From Vibrio pomeroyi (GTDB lineage Bacteria; Pseudomonadota; Gammaproteobacteria; Enterobacterales; Vibrionaceae), in assembly GCF_024347595.1 (NCBI RefSeq), contig NZ_AP025506.1, forward strand, positions 930,001-994,000: a stretch of 64,000 bases of DNA. Direction: 5' to 3'. Below, piece by piece: positions 55,695 to 64,000 of this stretch (positions are counted from its first letter, which is position 1; each line of letters opens with the position of its first letter). The position numbers were made by a program, and so were the translations under genes. The notes beneath the pieces were generated by a model. The model saw only the letters and a program-made list of their open reading frames with translations, did not search any database and had not been told where the DNA came from.

Positions 55695-57560
55695 ATGATG
55701 GATCGATTACGCGAAGGCGTGAATAGCATCGCGGTAAAAATTATCCTTGGGTTGATTATCCTGTCATTCGTATTCGCAGGTGTAGGCAGCTACATCACCG
55801 GTGGCGGTAACAACGCAGCAGCTAAAGTTGGCAACACAGAAATTGCTCGTGGTGAGTTCGAACAAGCTTACCAAAACGAACGTAATCGCATGCAATCTCA
55901 ACTTGGTGATTACTTTGCTCAAATGCTTGCAGACCCTGCATACGTAGAGTCTTTCCGTAAATCAGTCCTTGATCGCATGATCAACGACGTTCTACTTGAG
56001 CAGCAAGCAGAGTCTCTAGGCCTACGAATCAGTGATTCTCAAATCCGTACCATGATTCTAGAAATGCCTCAGTTCCAAACGGCTGGTCAATTCGACCAAG
56101 AAGTTTACCAATCGGCACTACGTCGTGCAGGTTTCAGCGCAGAGAGCTTCGCTGAATACATGCGTCGTGACCTAATGCGCAACCAGCTTGTGACTGCACT
56201 TCAAGGAAGTGAATTTGTTCTTCAAGGCGAAATCGACACGCAAAGCAAACTGATTGCTCAAACTCGTGACATTCGTACAGTGACACTGTCTGTTGCTGAC
56301 CTTGCGAAAGGCATCGAGCTAACTGACGAACAAATCGAACAGTACTACCAAGAGAACCCTGCAGCTTACACTCGTCCAGAGCAAGCGAAGGTATCTTACA
56401 TTGAGCTTTCTGCTGAAGCACTTAAGTCTCAGCTTGAAGTAAGCGATGAAGAAGCGCAGAAATACTACCAAGAGCACCTAGACAAGTACTCAACTGAAGA
56501 GCAACGTAAAGTTAGCCACATCCTAGTTCAAGGCGATGACGAAGCGAAAGCTCAGTCTATCCTAGACGAACTAAATGCAGGCGCTGATTTTGCTACGCTA
56601 GCGGAAGAGAAATCTGACGACTTCGGCAGTGCTGACGTTGGCGGTGACCTAGGTTGGATCGAACGTGATGTTATGGACCCAGCATTCGAAGACGCGGCTT
56701 TCGCTCTTGAGAATATTGGTGACACGACTGGCCTAGTTAAATCTGATTTCGGCTACCACATCATCAAGCTAGACGAACTAAAAGCGTCTCAAGCTCAGCC
56801 TTACGCAGAAGTAGCGGCAGAGATTAAGACAGAGCTTCTAGACCAACATGCCGTTGATCAGTTCTACGAGCAACAAACTGAACTTGAAAAAGTAGCGTTT
56901 GAATTCCCAGATTCTCTAGATGATTCTGCTGAAGCGATTAATGCGAAAATTACGACGACTGATTTCATCTCTCAAGCTGATGCGCCAGAAGTTCTGATGA
57001 CGCCTGCAGTAATGCAAGCTATCTTGAGCCCTGAAGTGAAAGAAGACGGTCTAAACTCTGAAGTTATCGAAGTAGCTCCTGAGCACGTGATTGTTGTTCG
57101 TGTAGAAGAGACTCGTGACGAGACTGTTCTTCCTCTAGCTGAAGTGAAAGATCAAGTTGTGGCTGCACTGTCTGCGGTACAAGCAGAGCAACAAGCGGTT
57201 GAGCTAGGTGTTTCTCTAGTGAACGAACTTAAAGCTGGCAATGAAGCTGTGCTTGCGGACAATAACCTTGAGTTCACTGAACTTGAAACTATTGACCGTA
57301 ACTCTCCACTAGCAGCTTCTGTATTCGCTCTAGCGAAACCAGAAGAAGGTCAAGCTGTGTTCGGTCAATCGAAAGACCAAGACGGTAACATCGTTGTTGT
57401 TGAGCTTTCTAAAGTGACAGCTGAAATTAATCCAGCTTACAGCACTCAAATTGGTGCGCAGTTGGAACGTGTTGGTAATCAGCAAGATCTGACTAACGTA
57501 CTAAACGTACTACGCAAAAACGCAGACGTTGAATACTACGTAGTAGGTCAAGGTCAGTAA
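55695..57560 (+). CDS. ppiD: Periplasmic folding chaperone PpiD (membrane-anchored parvulin-like)
   Basis: A 621-residue protein with one N-terminal transmembrane anchor (IILGLIILSFVFAGVGSYI, about residues 17-35) and a large periplasmic part. The SurA-like chaperone region precedes a parvulin domain (VSHILVQGDDEAKAQSILDELNAGADFATLAEEKSDD, about 275-310, then GGDLGWIER and GYHIIKLDE). It assists proteins leaving the Sec channel. The start is ATGATG at 55695 with CGGAGAG upstream. It is the usual neighbour of hupB. A strong terminator follows. Confidence 0.95.
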   Translation: MMDRLREGVNSIAVKIILGLIILSFVFAGVGSYITGGGNNAAAKVGNTEIARGEFEQAYQNERNRMQSQLGDYFAQMLADPAYVESFRKSVLDRMINDVLLEQQAESLGLRISDSQIRTMILEMPQFQTAGQFDQEVYQSALRRAGFSAESFAEYMRRDLMRNQLVTALQGSEFVLQGEIDTQSKLIAQTRDIRTVTLSVADLAKGIELTDEQIEQYYQENPAAYTRPEQAKVSYIELSAEALKSQLEVSDEEAQKYYQEHLDKYSTEEQRKVSHILVQGDDEAKAQSILDELNAGADFATLAEEKSDDFGSADVGGDLGWIERDVMDPAFEDAAFALENIGDTTGLVKSDFGYHIIKLDELKASQAQPYAEVAAEIKTELLDQHAVDQFYEQQTELEKVAFEFPDSLDDSAEAINAKITTTDFISQADAPEVLMTPAVMQAILSPEVKEDGLNSEVIEVAPEHVIVVRVEETRDETVLPLAEVKDQVVAALSAVQAEQQAVELGVSLVNELKAGNEAVLADNNLEFTELETIDRNSPLAASVFALAKPEEGQAVFGQSKDQDGNIVVVELSKVTAEINPAYSTQIGAQLERVGNQQDLTNVLNVLRKNADVEYYVVGQGQ

Positions 57561-57682
57561 GCATCGATTACCTTGGTAGTTAAGCCTGTTTAGCGACTGA
57601 CTACCGAGATTCATCATGCGATGGTTGGGTGATAAGAGATTTGTGAGCCAACAAGCAAGCTGATGAAAACAATATGTATAAC

Positions 57683-57716
57683 AAAGCGGGTCACTTAGGT
57701 GACCCGCTTTATTTTT
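57683..57716 (+). terminator. Terminator of ppiD
   Basis: Perfect stem AAAGCGGGTCAC / GTGACCCGCTTT with loop TTAG and ATTTTT tail. Confidence 0.9.
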
Positions 57717-57783
57717 ATCTGGTGATTGTGTTCTCTCTCATTACAAATGCATAAGTTACGTTTTTTGTACAAAGGAACGGTTT

Positions 57784-58083
57784 ATGCGCGCGATATATTC
57801 AACATTACTTCTTTCACTTCTTGTTACCTTCAGCTCTGCAGTGTTTGCTGATAGCCCAACTAAAGCTGAGCTATATGATGGCATTGAGATCACGGTAAAC
57901 ATCAACACAGCGACAGCAGAAGAGCTATCAGCATTATTGGTAGGTGTGGGTAACAAGAAGGCGAAAGAGATCGTCGATTACAGAGAGAAAAACGGAGAAT
58001 TCTCCTCCGCAGACAGCTTGGTTAACGTGAAAGGGATAGGTGAGGCAACGGTTGAAAAGAACCGCGAAAGAATTCAGCTTTGA
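57784..58083 (+). CDS. ComEA-family helix-hairpin-helix DNA-binding protein
   Basis: A 99-residue protein. A Sec signal (MRAIYSTLLLSLLVTFSSAVFA) is followed by a helix-hairpin-helix pair: VNINTATAEELSALLVGVGNKKAKEIVDYR and LVNVKGIGEATVEKNRERI. Such exported single-domain proteins bind double-stranded DNA in the periplasm; in Vibrio a homologue pulls DNA in during natural transformation. Whether this is the transformation ComEA or a paralogue is not certain, though the ppiD-adjacent position fits the ComEA locus of vibrios as I recall it. Its stop overlaps the convergent rhombosortase gene by ten bases. Confidence 0.88.
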   Translation: MRAIYSTLLLSLLVTFSSAVFADSPTKAELYDGIEITVNINTATAEELSALLVGVGNKKAKEIVDYREKNGEFSSADSLVNVKGIGEATVEKNRERIQL

Positions 58084-58622
58084 TCGGTTTTCTTATTCAT
58101 TACAAATGAAGCGATAGCCATGAAGCCTCCAGTCAGTGCTCCTGCTAGGTGGGCTTCAATCGCAACGCGAGCATTGATCAGCTCGCCAGTCGTACTAGAA
58201 GGGCCGACAAACTGCTCCCACGCTATCTTAGCTATTAGTCCTGCCACTAACAGCCAACTCGATTTTCTGCCGTTTAACGCTTCTCTGAGCGCGAACAAGC
58301 CAAACAGCCCATGCAAAGTCCCCGACAAACCCACATAAATTTGAATGCTCGACAGCAGCAGCGCCAATCCCGTGACTAAACTAATCACAAGTAAAGCAAC
58401 AACAAGCTGTTTTTTGCTCGGTTGAAACAGATAGCTGATGATCCACAAGCCTGCTAAATTCATCACAAGGTGCGAGTAGTTGGTATGTGAAAAGTTTCCT
58501 GTTAGGATTCGCCACCATTGCCCGTCGGCAATCGCACTGTTATCCCAAACTACCCAAGCCTGCACAGGCTCTAGTTGGAATAAGACGCATAAAAGTGAAG
58601 TGAAAATTAAAACAGGGTACAC
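58074..58622 (-). CDS. rrtA: Rhombosortase (rhomboid-family intramembrane protease)
   Basis: A 182-residue membrane protein of the rhomboid fold. The N-terminal QWWRILTGNFSHTNYSHLVMNLAGLW is the rhombosortase hallmark, the catalytic serine is in YVGLSGTLHGLFGL, and the catalytic histidine is in AIEAHLAGALTGG. Rhombosortase cuts the GlyGly-CTERM anchor of type II secreted proteins. I prefer the GTG at 58622 (MYPVLIFTSLL); a longer TTG start at 58652 would overlap the divergent tapT and has no ribosome site. Both ends are tight against neighbours: a ten-base 3' overlap with the ComEA-like gene and nine bases to the tapT start. Confidence 0.85.
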   Translation of the reverse strand: MYPVLIFTSLLCVLFQLEPVQAWVVWDNSAIADGQWWRILTGNFSHTNYSHLVMNLAGLWIISYLFQPSKKQLVVALLVISLVTGLALLLSSIQIYVGLSGTLHGLFGLFALREALNGRKSSWLLVAGLIAKIAWEQFVGPSSTTGELINARVAIEAHLAGALTGGFMAIASFVMNKKTDQS

Positions 58623-58631
58623 ATTAAATCC

Positions 58632-59231
58632 ATGTCTCGTTATTGCCGCCAATGCAGCAAGGCTTTGAAAGCTTGTATTTGTCAGTGGGTTACGCCACTA
58701 GAATCGAACGTTGAGCTTATCATTCTTCAGCACCCATCAGAAGAGCATCGCCCGATGGGAACCGCACGTATTCTCTTGTTATCTCTAAAAAACAGCGTGA
58801 CGCTTGTTGGGGAAGACTTTTCAGATAATACAAAACTGAACGAACTGCTGGCCGATGAAGATTACCAACACGTGATTTTGTACCCAAGTGAGCACTCTGT
58901 GTCTGTTGAGTCTGCAACACGCCCAAGCAAAAAAATGCGTGTGATTTTATTGGACGGCACGTGGAAGAAGGCATTTAAGATGTGGCAGGTGTCGAGTAAC
59001 TTGCACGCGTTACAAACCGTCCACCTACCCAAAGACCTTAAAGGTAACTATCGAATTCGTAAGGCGCCGAGCGAAAACAGCTTGTCGACGGTAGAAGCCG
59101 GATATCACTTGCTGAATTTGTTAGAGGGCGACCGAGATTTCAGTCCGCTGCTAACGGCATTTGACCAAATGATTCAATTTCAAATCAATCAAATGCCGCC
59201 CGGTGTATTTGAGAAAAACTACCTAGATTAA
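58632..59231 (+). CDS. tapT: DTW-domain tRNA-uridine aminocarboxypropyltransferase
   Basis: A 199-residue protein of the DTW family. The N-terminal cysteines (YCRQCSKALKACICQW) can bind zinc, and the family motif appears as LLDGTWKKAFKMW. HPSEEHRPMGTARIL and RIRKAPSENSLSTVEA are also conserved. E. coli TapT adds the acp group to U47 of tRNAs; this is the likely role. The ATG at 58632 gives the usual MSRYC start, but no ribosome site is visible and the divergent rrtA begins nine bases away, so its promoter must lie inside rrtA. Confidence 0.88.
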   Translation: MSRYCRQCSKALKACICQWVTPLESNVELIILQHPSEEHRPMGTARILLLSLKNSVTLVGEDFSDNTKLNELLADEDYQHVILYPSEHSVSVESATRPSKKMRVILLDGTWKKAFKMWQVSSNLHALQTVHLPKDLKGNYRIRKAPSENSLSTVEAGYHLLNLLEGDRDFSPLLTAFDQMIQFQINQMPPGVFEKNYLD

Positions 59232-59257
59232 GCTGCTTTAACCAAATGAGTCAGCAG

Positions 59258-60601
59258 CTAAAACTCGGTATGTGCTGAGAACAGTTGCTGATGCATTTTC
59301 TGCGCAAGATCATCGGTCATTGATGAGATGTAATCGGCGATCACTCGCATCTTTCTCGATTCATCGTCATGCAATAGCCATTGCTTTTTGATCGGCAGTG
59401 GCAACAGACGTTCAGGGTCGGCGCTGAATGCCTCAAACATATCCATGATGATCTGCTGTCCTTTGTATTCGATCACCTGAACCTGTGGCACCTGAATCAC
59501 GAACTCGCTGACAAAGTGTTTCAGCTTATCAAGCGTGGCGTCCATGCTTGGTTCAAGCACGGCATTGTAGGCAAGCAGTACATTCTCAAAAGCTTCATCC
59601 ACTCGCTTAATCGAGATGCTGGTCAGCAGCGCATTAACTATTCCGCCAATGGCGTCTTTACGGCGGTATTGTTCTCCAGAAAACAGCATTTCCGTAATTG
59701 AATCTAGGTGCTCGCAAATCCAAGGGTCAGCCATCTCTTTCAATTGAGGATAAGCAGATTCGACCCATTGCGCTTTGGTCACTGAACCAAGCACAATCGC
59801 ATCTTCTAGATCATGCACGCCATAAGCGATGTCATCAGCCAACTCCATAATGGAACAATCGAGTGACTTGTACTTGGTTTTATTGTGCTCAAGAGGCTCG
59901 GTGTGTGATTTTCTTTTCTGTTTGAGAAGCTGTTGGTCGTTGCTTGAGAGCGGCTCAAGCACCCAATTGAATAGCTCTTCATCATGATCGTAGATACCTT
60001 TCGCTGGCATCCAATCTTTTGCTCTTAACTGACGTTGATGTTTTACAGGTTCAGACTGTAATCTCGCTTGGACTTGGCTGAGCAGCGAAGGGTATTTAAT
60101 TAGCCCGAGTAGCGTGCGTCGAGACAGGTTCATACCGTGATGTTCAGTGTAAGGCTCGAGCTGAGTGACAATACGAAATGTTTGGGCATTACCCTCAAAG
60201 CCGCCGTGGTCGCGCATCATGTAGTTCAGCGCCACTTCACCACCATGCCCATAGGGAGGGTGACCAATATCGTGCGCCAAACACAAAGAATCAATCAAAC
60301 TGTCTGAAGGTAATAGGTCTCTGAATTCGGGTTGCTTCTTCTTAAGCTGGGCGACAATACCGGTGCCAAGCTGAGCGGCTTCTAGCGAGTGGGTGAGGCG
60401 TGTACGGTGAAAGTCGTTCACCGTGGTACCATGAATCTGGGTTTTAGCTTGTAGGCGACGGAAAGCAGCAGAGTGAAGCACGCGCGCGCGGTCACGCTGA
60501 TACGGGCTGCGGTGATCGTCACGTCTTATTTTATGTTCATCGTCATTTCGATGTTGCCATTCTTGTTCGAGTACAAAGGGTGGTTCGAGTTGAGAATTCA
60601 A
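59258..60601 (-). CDS. dgt: dGTPase-like deoxynucleotide triphosphohydrolase
   Basis: A 447-residue HD-domain hydrolase. Metal and substrate motifs are RDRARVLHSAAFRRLQAKTQI, RLTHSLEAAQLGTGI and CLAHDIGHPPYGHGGE. It splits dNTP to deoxynucleoside and triphosphate, shaping dNTP pools; some family members also protect against phage. I start at the TTG at 60601, five bases after AGGTG; a TTG five codons earlier lacks a ribosome site. It follows yfbR by 55 bases in the same direction, putting two deoxynucleotide hydrolases together. Confidence 0.93.
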   Translation of the reverse strand: MNSQLEPPFVLEQEWQHRNDDEHKIRRDDHRSPYQRDRARVLHSAAFRRLQAKTQIHGTTVNDFHRTRLTHSLEAAQLGTGIVAQLKKKQPEFRDLLPSDSLIDSLCLAHDIGHPPYGHGGEVALNYMMRDHGGFEGNAQTFRIVTQLEPYTEHHGMNLSRRTLLGLIKYPSLLSQVQARLQSEPVKHQRQLRAKDWMPAKGIYDHDEELFNWVLEPLSSNDQQLLKQKRKSHTEPLEHNKTKYKSLDCSIMELADDIAYGVHDLEDAIVLGSVTKAQWVESAYPQLKEMADPWICEHLDSITEMLFSGEQYRRKDAIGGIVNALLTSISIKRVDEAFENVLLAYNAVLEPSMDATLDKLKHFVSEFVIQVPQVQVIEYKGQQIIMDMFEAFSADPERLLPLPIKKQWLLHDDESRKMRVIADYISSMTDDLAQKMHQQLFSAHTEF

Positions 60602-60656
60602 AATAGCACCTATCAAATTGATTTTATTTAGCTAATTAAAAACAACTTATACCCAG

Positions 60657-61241
60657 CTAGCTTATCTCGTCTAGTGATAATTCAAAGCTCGGCGCAAATG
60701 TGGTGAGAAAATAGTCCATTTCTGGGCTTTTACGCTGTTCGAGTGTCTCTTCGAGTCGGCGCTTGGCTTGCTCGTACTCATGGTTGCCCGCACTGAGCTC
60801 CTCCAAACACTTGAGGTAAGCACAGATGGTATCGGCTTGTTTTACGATGCTTTGTTCTTCTTTACTGGCTGTTCCTGAAATTAAGAAGGGCGCGAAGTCG
60901 TCTTGAAACTCTTCTGGCAGCATTGAAAGCAGTCTTTGCTCTGCTGCGGCCTCTATCTTTTTATACTCTTGGGCGATATCTGGGTTGTAGTATTTAACCG
61001 GAGTAGGTAAATCACCAGTCAGTACCTCACTGGTGTCATGGTACATTCCGAGTAGGGCTATGTGTTCTGGGTTGAGTTTGCCATCAAATTTCTTGTTTTT
61101 GATAAGTGCTAAGGCGTGGGCAACGAAAGCAACTTGTAGGCTGTGTTCTGAAATGTTTTCGCTTGAGACTGAGCGCATCAAAGGCCAGCGCTGGATAAGC
61201 CTCATGCGTGCGAGATGGGCGAAGAAATGGCTCTGTTTCAT
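60657..61241 (-). CDS. yfbR: 5'-deoxynucleotidase YfbR
   Basis: A 194-residue HD-domain phosphatase that converts deoxynucleoside monophosphates to nucleosides. Motifs are [42 protein letters not shown] and [17 protein letters not shown], matching YfbR. I start at the ATG at 61241 ([13 protein letters not shown]) with AGGAC upstream; 24 upstream codons in frame are not used. It sits between alaA and dgt, the same alaA-yfbR pairing seen in E. coli. Confidence 0.95.
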   Translation of the reverse strand: MKQSHFFAHLARMRLIQRWPLMRSVSSENISEHSLQVAFVAHALALIKNKKFDGKLNPEHIALLGMYHDTSEVLTGDLPTPVKYYNPDIAQEYKKIEAAAEQRLLSMLPEEFQDDFAPFLISGTASKEEQSIVKQADTICAYLKCLEELSAGNHEYEQAKRRLEETLEQRKSPEMDYFLTTFAPSFELSLDEIS

Positions 61242-61312
61242 AAGTGTCCTATCTAGAGAGTGCTCCACTCGTACCTTGTGTTTGCCACAAACTGCACGAG
61301 ACAGCGGATACA

Positions 61313-61341
61313 AAAAAGGCTCCTAAACAGGAGCCTTTTAA
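61313..61341 (-). terminator. Terminator between alaA and yfbR
   Basis: AAAAGGCTCCT-GTTT-AGGAGCCTTTTTTG read leftward, a perfect 11-bp stem with a T run. It lies about 70 bases after the alaA stop. Confidence 0.9.
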
Positions 61342-61409
61342 GCATAGAAGTGATTGAATACAAGTTAAAGTCTTTTAAAACAGCAAATTGTAGCCACCTC
61401 TTGTAGTGT

Positions 61410-62645
61410 TTATTTAGCGTCGATAAGATCGTCTTGGCTGTAAGTTTGCAAGAAGCGCTCTAGTCGACCAATCGCCACTTCAAGATCTTCAATGTGTGGC
61501 AAAGTCACGATACGGAAGTGATCAGGCTTAGGCCAATTGAAGCCCGTGCCTTGAACCAATAACACTTTCTCTTGTTTCAGGAAGTCGAGTACGAATTTCT
61601 GATCGTCTTTGATGTTGTACATCTTGGTATCGATCTTAGGGAACAGGTACATCGCGCCTTTTGGTTTCACACAAGAAACGCCAGGAATCTTGTTGATCAA
61701 TTCCCATGCGCGGTCACGTTGCTCAAGCAGTCGACCACCAGGAAGAATCAACTCATTGATACTCTGATAGCCGCCTAATGCCGTTTGGATGGCGTGCTGC
61801 ATTGGTACGTTGGCACACAAACGCATCGAGGCGAGCATCTCTAGCCCTTCGACATAGCCTTTTGCTAGGTGTTTAGGCCCCGTTAAGAACATCCAACCAC
61901 CACGGAAACCACATACACGGTAAGCCTTAGACAGACCGTTGAACGTGACCATTAATACGTCTTCAGCAAGTGTTGCAACAGAGGTATGCACTGCACCATC
62001 GTAAAGTACTTTGTCGTAGATTTCGTCAGCGAAGATGATTAGGCCATGTTCACGTGCAATCTCTACAACTTGCAGTAGGAAGTCACGGCTGTAAACCGCA
62101 CCTGTTGGGTTGTTCGGGTTGATAAGAACTATGCCGCGAGTCTTTGGAGAGATCTTCGCGCGCATGTCATCAAGGTCTGGGTACCAATCGGCATCTTCAT
62201 CACACATGTAGTGAACCGGAGTGCCCCCAGAAAGTGCCACTGAAGCTGTCCATAGTGGGTAGTCTGGAGCGGGAACTAAGATTTCATCACCATTATCCAG
62301 TAGCGCCTGCATAGACATAACGATAAGCTCAGACGCACCGTTACCGATGTAAACGTCTTCTACGTCAAGGTTACGTAGGCCTTTTTTCTGGTAGTGTTGA
62401 ACAACCGCTTTACGGGCTGAGTAGATACCTTTTGAGTCGCAATAACCTTGAGATGTCGGTAGGTTACGGATTACGTCAACAAGGATTTCATCAGGGGCGT
62501 CAAAACCAAATGGGGCGGGGTTACCAATATTAAGCTTTAGTATTTTATGCCCTTCTTCTTCCATGCGCTTAGCATGTTTGAGTACAGGCCCCCTGATTTC
62601 GTAGCATACGCTGTTGAGTTTTGACGACATCCCGATATTTTGCAT
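61410..62645 (-). CDS. alaA: Glutamate-pyruvate aminotransferase AlaA
   Basis: A 411-residue PLP enzyme of aminotransferase class I. NIGNPAPFGFDAP, PNNPTGAVYS, FADEIYDKVLYDG and the PLP-lysine motif NGLSKAYRVCGFRGGW are visible. AlaA makes alanine from pyruvate and glutamate. The ATG at 62645 gives MQNIGMSSKLNSV with AGGA upstream; an internal ATG five codons later is possible. It is followed by a strong terminator and then yfbR. It is divergent from menF. Confidence 0.94.
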   Translation of the reverse strand: MQNIGMSSKLNSVCYEIRGPVLKHAKRMEEEGHKILKLNIGNPAPFGFDAPDEILVDVIRNLPTSQGYCDSKGIYSARKAVVQHYQKKGLRNLDVEDVYIGNGASELIVMSMQALLDNGDEILVPAPDYPLWTASVALSGGTPVHYMCDEDADWYPDLDDMRAKISPKTRGIVLINPNNPTGAVYSRDFLLQVVEIAREHGLIIFADEIYDKVLYDGAVHTSVATLAEDVLMVTFNGLSKAYRVCGFRGGWMFLTGPKHLAKGYVEGLEMLASMRLCANVPMQHAIQTALGGYQSINELILPGGRLLEQRDRAWELINKIPGVSCVKPKGAMYLFPKIDTKMYNIKDDQKFVLDFLKQEKVLLVQGTGFNWPKPDHFRIVTLPHIEDLEVAIGRLERFLQTYSQDDLIDAK

Positions 62646-62671
62646 TGCCGATTTCCTGAAATTAATTTAAA

Positions 62672-62686
62672 TACTTTATTAAAGTA
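62672..62686. promoter_or_regulatory. Dyad just upstream of alaA
   Basis: TACTTT-ATT-AAAGTA, 26 bases before the alaA ATG. It may be an operator at or near the transcription start; no regulator is identified. Confidence 0.4.
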
Positions 62687-62941
62687 CCGCAAAATGGCGT
62701 TTGATAGAATAAAAATCTGATGAATGTCGCATTTCAGTGTCACGTTTGGTCTTTTTGTTGTCACTGTTTTCTAAATTTTAATTAATCGCTTTCTTGGTTA
62801 TTGGCTAAGATGAATAAAGGGGTAGGATCGCTTAAAATCACAGGAATGTTGAAAAGATACAGTACATTCTTGATCTAAGTGGGTGCTCTCCTTAAAGTAT
62901 CAAACTAATATAATAATAATTTAGATGTGAACGAGGTCGAT

Positions 62942-64000
62942 TTGTCACATTTCCAGCAAACTATCTCCGCTTTGATTGAGCGAGTACAAAATGCCCAAGC
63001 AAGCGAAGTTCGTTGTGTTGAAGTTCTAACGCAAAAACCATCGTTTGCATTTATTGAATGGCTTCATGCTCAACCGCTCTTTCCTAAGTTCTACTGGCAG
63101 TCACGCGACACTCGTGAAGAGGTTGTTGCGCTCGGGCAGTTACATACATTTTCAGATCCAGCACCCGCATATGCGATTTTAGGTGAAGACCAACGCATCT
63201 GGGGTGGACGTTCATTTGACGGGCACACCGCAAAGAATCGTCGCTGCATGGAATCGTTTTTCTTCCTTCCTCAGGTTGAACTAATCCGCTTTGACAATAC
63301 TTGGTCGCTGGCCGTTAATTTGTCTCCTGATCGCGTTGCTTCTATTAATGCCTTAAATAAGCTTTCTGTTGAAGCGGCGATATTAGCGCCGTTATCTGCC
63401 CATATAGAAGAAATAAACCACGTTCCAGAAAGAGAACAGTGGGGCGGTTTGGTTGAGAAAGTTCTAAAAGGTATTAGCGACAAAGAATACAAGAAAGTCG
63501 TTTTAGCGCGTAAAACCACGCTCCAGCTTGATGCGCCTATTTGTGCAGCTCAACTCTTAAAAGCGAGCTATCTGCAAAACCACCACAGCTTCCATTTCAT
63601 GTTGGTGTTGGATTCTAAACACAGCTTTATTGGCTCGACGCCAGAGCGCTTATATAGCCGTCATGGCACTGAGCTCGACACCGAAGCACTTGCGGGTACC
63701 ATCGGTCGCGGAGAAAACGCTACCGAAGACATGGAGCTAGCGAACTGGCTTTCACAAGACACTAAAAACCTCAATGAGAATCAATATGTGGTTGACGACA
63801 TCATTGAGCGTCTGACTCCTCATTCCCAATCGGTACACGTAGAGAAAGAAGCGCGTCTAGTGCGTCTGCGTAAGGTGCAGCATCTCAAGCGTAATATTCA
63901 CGCACAGCTTAATAACGGTGTTAACGGTGTCCAGTTGCTTGCTGCTTTGCAACCAACCGCAGCCGTTGCCGGCTTACCACGTAAAGAAGCAATGGACTTC
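62942..64000 (+). CDS. menF: Isochorismate synthase MenF, 5' part (runs off window)
   Basis: I read this frame by hand; 353 codons are present with no stop before the edge. The start is TTG at 62942 with GAGG five bases upstream, giving MSHFQQTISALIERVQN. Chorismate-binding motifs are visible: VVLARKTTLQL, FIGSTPERLYSRHGTELDTEALAGTIGRG, and near the edge the LLAALQPTAAVAGLPRKEAM region. It converts chorismate to isochorismate, the first step of menaquinone synthesis. The entC-type siderophore enzymes are related, but the N-terminal region resembles MenF. The menD-menH genes would be expected to follow outside the window. Confidence 0.9.
   Translation, partial: MSHFQQTISALIERVQNAQASEVRCVEVLTQKPSFAFIEWLHAQPLFPKFYWQSRDTREEVVALGQLHTFSDPAPAYAILGEDQRIWGGRSFDGHTAKNRRCMESFFFLPQVELIRFDNTWSLAVNLSPDRVASINALNKLSVEAAILAPLSAHIEEINHVPEREQWGGLVEKVLKGISDKEYKKVVLARKTTLQLDAPICAAQLLKASYLQNHHSFHFMLVLDSKHSFIGSTPERLYSRHGTELDTEALAGTIGRGENATEDMELANWLSQDTKNLNENQYVVDDIIERLTPHSQSVHVEKEARLVRLRKVQHLKRNIHAQLNNGVNGVQLLAALQPTAAVAGLPRKEAMDF

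Noticed and set aside
62537..62764. 75-codon leftward frame overlapping the start of alaA
   Set aside because: It is in another frame across the alaA start and promoter and has no ribosome site.
1..64000. Prophage, insertion sequence, integron, tRNA or rRNA genes
   Set aside because: No transposase, integrase, attachment repeat, cloverleaf or rRNA sequence was recognised on either strand.

Overview
The window is a contiguous stretch of a marine gamma-proteobacterial chromosome, almost certainly a Vibrio and most likely the Splendidus clade. The basis is the core order tig-clpP-clpX-lon-hupB-ppiD, the protein signatures of fadIJ, selO, dctBD/dctPQM, rhombosortase and menF, moderate GC content, and dense short operons closed by strong intrinsic terminators. 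No rRNA, tRNA, insertion sequence, prophage or CRISPR array was seen. The genus call is recognition, not a database match.

Layout. 1-0.85 kb: the start of a DUF3379-type anti-sigma gene (cut by the window edge) overlapping an ECF sigma gene, both leftward. 1.0-1.2 kb: a promoter, 5' stem and terminator with no ORF, a candidate small RNA. 1.4-4.9 kb: fadI-fadJ (beta-oxidation) behind a FadR-like operator. 5.2-13.2 kb: housekeeping genes (M16 protease, sixA, smrB/prmB, LysE exporter, a 33-codon membrane ORF, selO). 13.4-20 kb: a two-component system followed by a complete sugar ABC importer. 20.3-21.6 kb: an HflX-like GTPase with an acidic insertion.

21.7-41.3 kb is the most distinctive part: a complete polyunsaturated fatty acid synthase (pfaA-pfaB-pfaC-pfaD, leftward, translationally coupled), with the phosphopantetheinyl transferase gene pfaE divergent and a YbgC-family hot-dog thioesterase behind it. 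PfaA carries five tandem, nearly identical ACP domains. The 706-bp pfaA/pfaE intergenic region contains a near-perfect FadR-like palindrome, and a related sequence lies upstream of the thioesterase. With the fadIJ site, this suggests one acyl-CoA-responsive circuit linking fatty acid breakdown, PUFA synthesis and acyl release.

41.6-48.5 kb: a C4-dicarboxylate TRAP transporter (dctPQM) with a clear sigma-54 promoter, facing its regulators dctB-dctD. 49.1-57.6 kb: the protein quality-control block tig-clpP-clpX-lon-hupB-ppiD, with sigma-32 promoter sequences ahead of tig and lon. 57.8-64 kb: a ComEA-like protein, rhombosortase, a DTW-domain tRNA-modifying enzyme, dgt, yfbR, alaA, and the 5' part of menF, which runs off the right edge.
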